Assembly (NCBI RefSeq): GCF_000280925.3
Contig: NZ_CP012109.1
Location: 4,608,501-4,672,500, forward strand
Reading direction: 5' to 3'
DNA length: 64,000 bases
Source of the DNA: Myxococcus hansupus
GTDB lineage: Bacteria; Myxococcota; Myxococcia; Myxococcales; Myxococcaceae
Shown: in pieces, positions 62,265 through 64,000 of the stretch
Layout: every line of letters begins with the position of its first letter
Numbering within the stretch: the stretch's first letter is position 1
Notes under the pieces: generated by a model
What the model saw: only the letters and a program-made list of their open reading frames with translations
Told to the model about the DNA's origin: nothing
Database searches by the model: none
Program-made: the position numbers and the translations under genes

Positions 62265-62994
62265 CATGTGACGAGGAGGACTCCGAGGACTTGCTGAGGG
62301 TGGAGTTCATCCTCGGCCGAGGAAAACGTGGGCAGTTGGATTGCCGCTCAGGCACGTCAGCACGCCCCCTGCGGAGGGAACTCGGCCATTTCACTGCTTC
62401 CGCAGGGCGAGGACGGACTGGTGTCTCCGGTCACCAGTTGCTGTCCCGAAGCACCAGGCGAAGTCGCGTGGGCGCAGCCTCGGCGCGGCGCACCTCCGAG
62501 AAAATCCAACCACTTGGGATTGGAGCAGAAGCTGGCACAGCCCATGCTCTTTGGGAGAAGCAGAAGTCACCGAGGGCCGGACAAACTCCCGTCCTTCCAT
62601 CCAAATCCCGCAGATTCATTCTCTGACCTCGTACCGCTTCTAGCGACGCGGCATCCCCTGGACCCGGAATGACACCGGGTCCAGGGCGTCCTCGCTTCAG
62701 GGGCTCGGTGCCGCCGTCGTGGGCTGGGTTTGGGGCTTCACCGCGGGCCCCCTCCAGCAGGTGGTAGCGGCGCACGGGCCGGTCGCCCCTGTTGCGATGG
62801 ATGTCACCGTGGCGCTCATGACGCGGGCACGACGCTTGTCATCTCGGCCCTGCTCTCCGCCCGGCACTTTCGCCATGCATCTTCAGCCTCCCCGTGGAGA
62901 ACCTGAAGCGGGGTTGGAACTCGAAGTACCAGCCCCGTATCGGCACTTCAGCGGACATTGCACGTCGGTCTCGCCGTGAGCGCGGCCCCCCGGG
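62265..62994. other. Region without a recognised gene, with a perfect 12-bp hairpin
   Basis: About 730 bases contain several short frames, but none resembles a known protein or has a good ribosome site. The one clear structure is a perfect inverted repeat, CCCTGGACCCGG (62656-62667) and CCGGGTCCAGGG (62675-62686), around a seven-base loop. It has no T tract on either side. It may be an orphan 3'-end hairpin or a marker of lost DNA. Confidence 0.6.
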
Positions 62995-63714
62995 TCAACC
63001 GCGCTGGCTACCGTCAACGTCGTCGGGGTCCGCATGGACGCTCGCGCCACCCATTCCGACGCCTCCAGCGCCGGCACCTCCTTCGCCGCCCGCACCACCA
63101 CCGCCTCGACCACCGCCTTTGTCTCCGCCCTTCCCTCCTCCGCCGGCGCTGGGGCGCAAGGGGCCCTGGTCGGGAATCGCGAGCCCTTGGGGAATGGGCT
63201 CGAGGTCGAGCGCCTTTCGAATGAAATCGCGCAGCGACACGACCAGCCGCGCGGTGCCCACCTTGCGCCCGGCGACCATGTCCGCGGCAGCCTCGGCGGC
63301 GAGCCGCACCTGGTCCTCGGTGCCGAGCAGCATCACATCCGACAGCGCCGCCTCGACCGCATCGCGCGTGCGCCGACGGCGTTCGAGCGCCGGATGGTCG
63401 AGCGGCGACGCGAGCACGAGGCCCGGGTCGGGCTCTTGAGTGAGGGGCTCGCCGGCCGCGAGCCGACGACGCAGGTCGCCCAGGTGGGTCGGGTCCACGA
63501 CCAGCTCCCCGGTGAACGAGCCGCCGAGCGTCTTGTAGGCGGAGATCAGCGTCTTCAGCCGCTCGTTGATCTGACGGTTCTCACGTTCGCGCCGGCGCTG
63601 CACGGTCTGCATCACCAGCAGGCGGATGCTGACGACGACCATGGACACCAGCACGAGGCTGGTCAGCGTCGCCAAGAGGCCACGCCAGGAAGTGAAGTCG
63701 AGAGCGCTCATCAT
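62995..63714 (-). CDS. Membrane-anchored protein with Gly-rich tail
   Basis: This 239-residue protein has one membrane helix (about 13-36), then a basic coiled-coil-like stretch (QRRRERENRQINERLKTLIS). A helical domain (about 50-185) and a low-complexity Gly/Gly-Lys tail (about 195-225) follow. No known domain. Two adjacent ATG codons (63714, 63711) are possible starts. Confidence 0.72.
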   Translation of the reverse strand: MMSALDFTSWRGLLATLTSLVLVSMVVVSIRLLVMQTVQRRRERENRQINERLKTLISAYKTLGGSFTGELVVDPTHLGDLRRRLAAGEPLTQEPDPGLVLASPLDHPALERRRRTRDAVEAALSDVMLLGTEDQVRLAAEAAADMVAGRKVGTARLVVSLRDFIRKALDLEPIPQGLAIPDQGPLRPSAGGGGKGGDKGGGRGGGGAGGEGGAGAGGVGMGGASVHADPDDVDGSQRG

Positions 63715-63753
63715 CGACGCGACGATAGCGCGTCCTTCTCGATGCGCCCTGCG

Positions 63754-64000
63754 TTAGTGCCAGGTGCCCACGCCGAAGCCCCAGGCGAAGTAGAGGCGCG
63801 ACACATCCGCGAAGCCGCTGATGCGCCACGAGGTGTCAGGCGACATCAGGCCGAAGACGGACCACTGGAACAGCCGCACCTCCGCGCTGGCGGTACCATG
63901 CAAGCGTGGCCCGACGGTGTCGAAGCGGCTCGGCTCCAGGTAGCTGCCCGCGCGCAGTTGCAGCCGGTTCTCGATGGGCTCCAGCTCAACTCCGATGCGA
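63754..64000 (-). CDS. C-terminal part of an outer-membrane-type beta-strand protein (start outside window)
   Basis: The minus-strand frame is open from the window edge to TAA at 63754-63756 (about 81 residues). It alternates hydrophobic and polar residues: RIGVELEPIENRLQLRAGSY, VRLFQWSVFGLMS and LYFAWGFGVGTWH. This fits the last strands of an outer-membrane barrel. The N-terminal part lies beyond 64000, so the family cannot be named. Confidence 0.7.
   Translation of the reverse strand, partial: RIGVELEPIENRLQLRAGSYLEPSRFDTVGPRLHGTASAEVRLFQWSVFGLMSPDTSWRISGFADVSRLYFAWGFGVGTWH

Noticed and set aside
62328..62979. Several short ORFs on both strands in the gene-poor stretch
   Set aside because: No ribosome sites, no family resemblance and low-complexity composition; not supported as genes.
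1..64000. CRISPR arrays, tRNA or rRNA genes, insertion-sequence transposases
   Set aside because: None recognised on reading both strands; no regularly spaced short repeats or transposase motifs were seen.

Overview
The window is high-GC, densely coded DNA with many overlapping start/stop codons, lipoproteins, a Ser/Thr kinase and a hybrid histidine kinase. Gene content points to a myxobacterium, most likely Myxococcus or a near relative. The strongest marker is a five-gene block (31045-36716) with the same gene types in the same order as the M. xanthus spore-coat polysaccharide genes exoL-exoP (MXAN_3259-3263). All calls come from reading the sequence and recalled family knowledge; no database search was run.

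Layout. 1-7652: 3' part of a dnaJ-type chaperone gene, a HEAT-repeat protein, a hybrid histidine kinase, argS and plsB. 7653-16334: a decayed gene remnant, a CPBP membrane protease, a subtilisin-like lipoprotein protease with a C-terminal membrane region, two alpha/beta-hydrolase-fold proteins (one lacking its catalytic residues), and a minus-strand operon with an RlmI-type methyltransferase, a HAD phosphatase and an unknown helical protein. 16414-18871: a CorA transporter, an alpha/beta hydrolase and an AhpD/CMD-family protein whose reading frame crosses an in-frame TGA. 18888-26200: an ARPP-2-like/vWA pair, small lipoproteins, a frameshifted M19 dipeptidase, a kinase with altered catalytic motifs and a coiled-coil lipoprotein. 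26321-31032: thiS-thiG-thiE followed by DUF4129/DUF4350 membrane genes. 31045-36716: spore-coat exo genes on the minus strand. 37016-42336: cytochrome c maturation genes ccmA to ccmG. 42363-49070: a zinc-ribbon membrane protein, an SMP-30 protein and a three-gene secreted/effector-like module (peptidoglycan-binding, zincin, secreted protein). 49085-64000: accessory DNA, partly with more A/T at third codon positions: AraC, ArsR and LuxR regulators, a mosaic secreted protein, a haem-oxygenase-like diiron protein, a GNAT acyltransferase, a cytochrome/dockerin-like small protein, a DUF4082 protein, and a truncated outer-membrane-type gene at the right edge.

The best finding is 18254-18871. The TGA at 18503-18505 sits where the second cysteine of the AhpD CxxC motif belongs. 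It is followed at selenocysteine-insertion distance by a perfect 6-bp hairpin with a GGTC loop, the same tetraloop as E. coli fdhF. This is very probably a CxxU selenoprotein that simple gene callers split or truncate. Second is a repeat relationship between the genes at 55932 and 61355: both carry a 93% identical 84-bp leader, and the end of one protein matches the start of the other, which suggests duplication followed by internal deletion. A 680-residue secreted protein (51326) with lectin-like, Nif11-like, Cys-rich and plant-IQM-like segments is the most unusual domain architecture.
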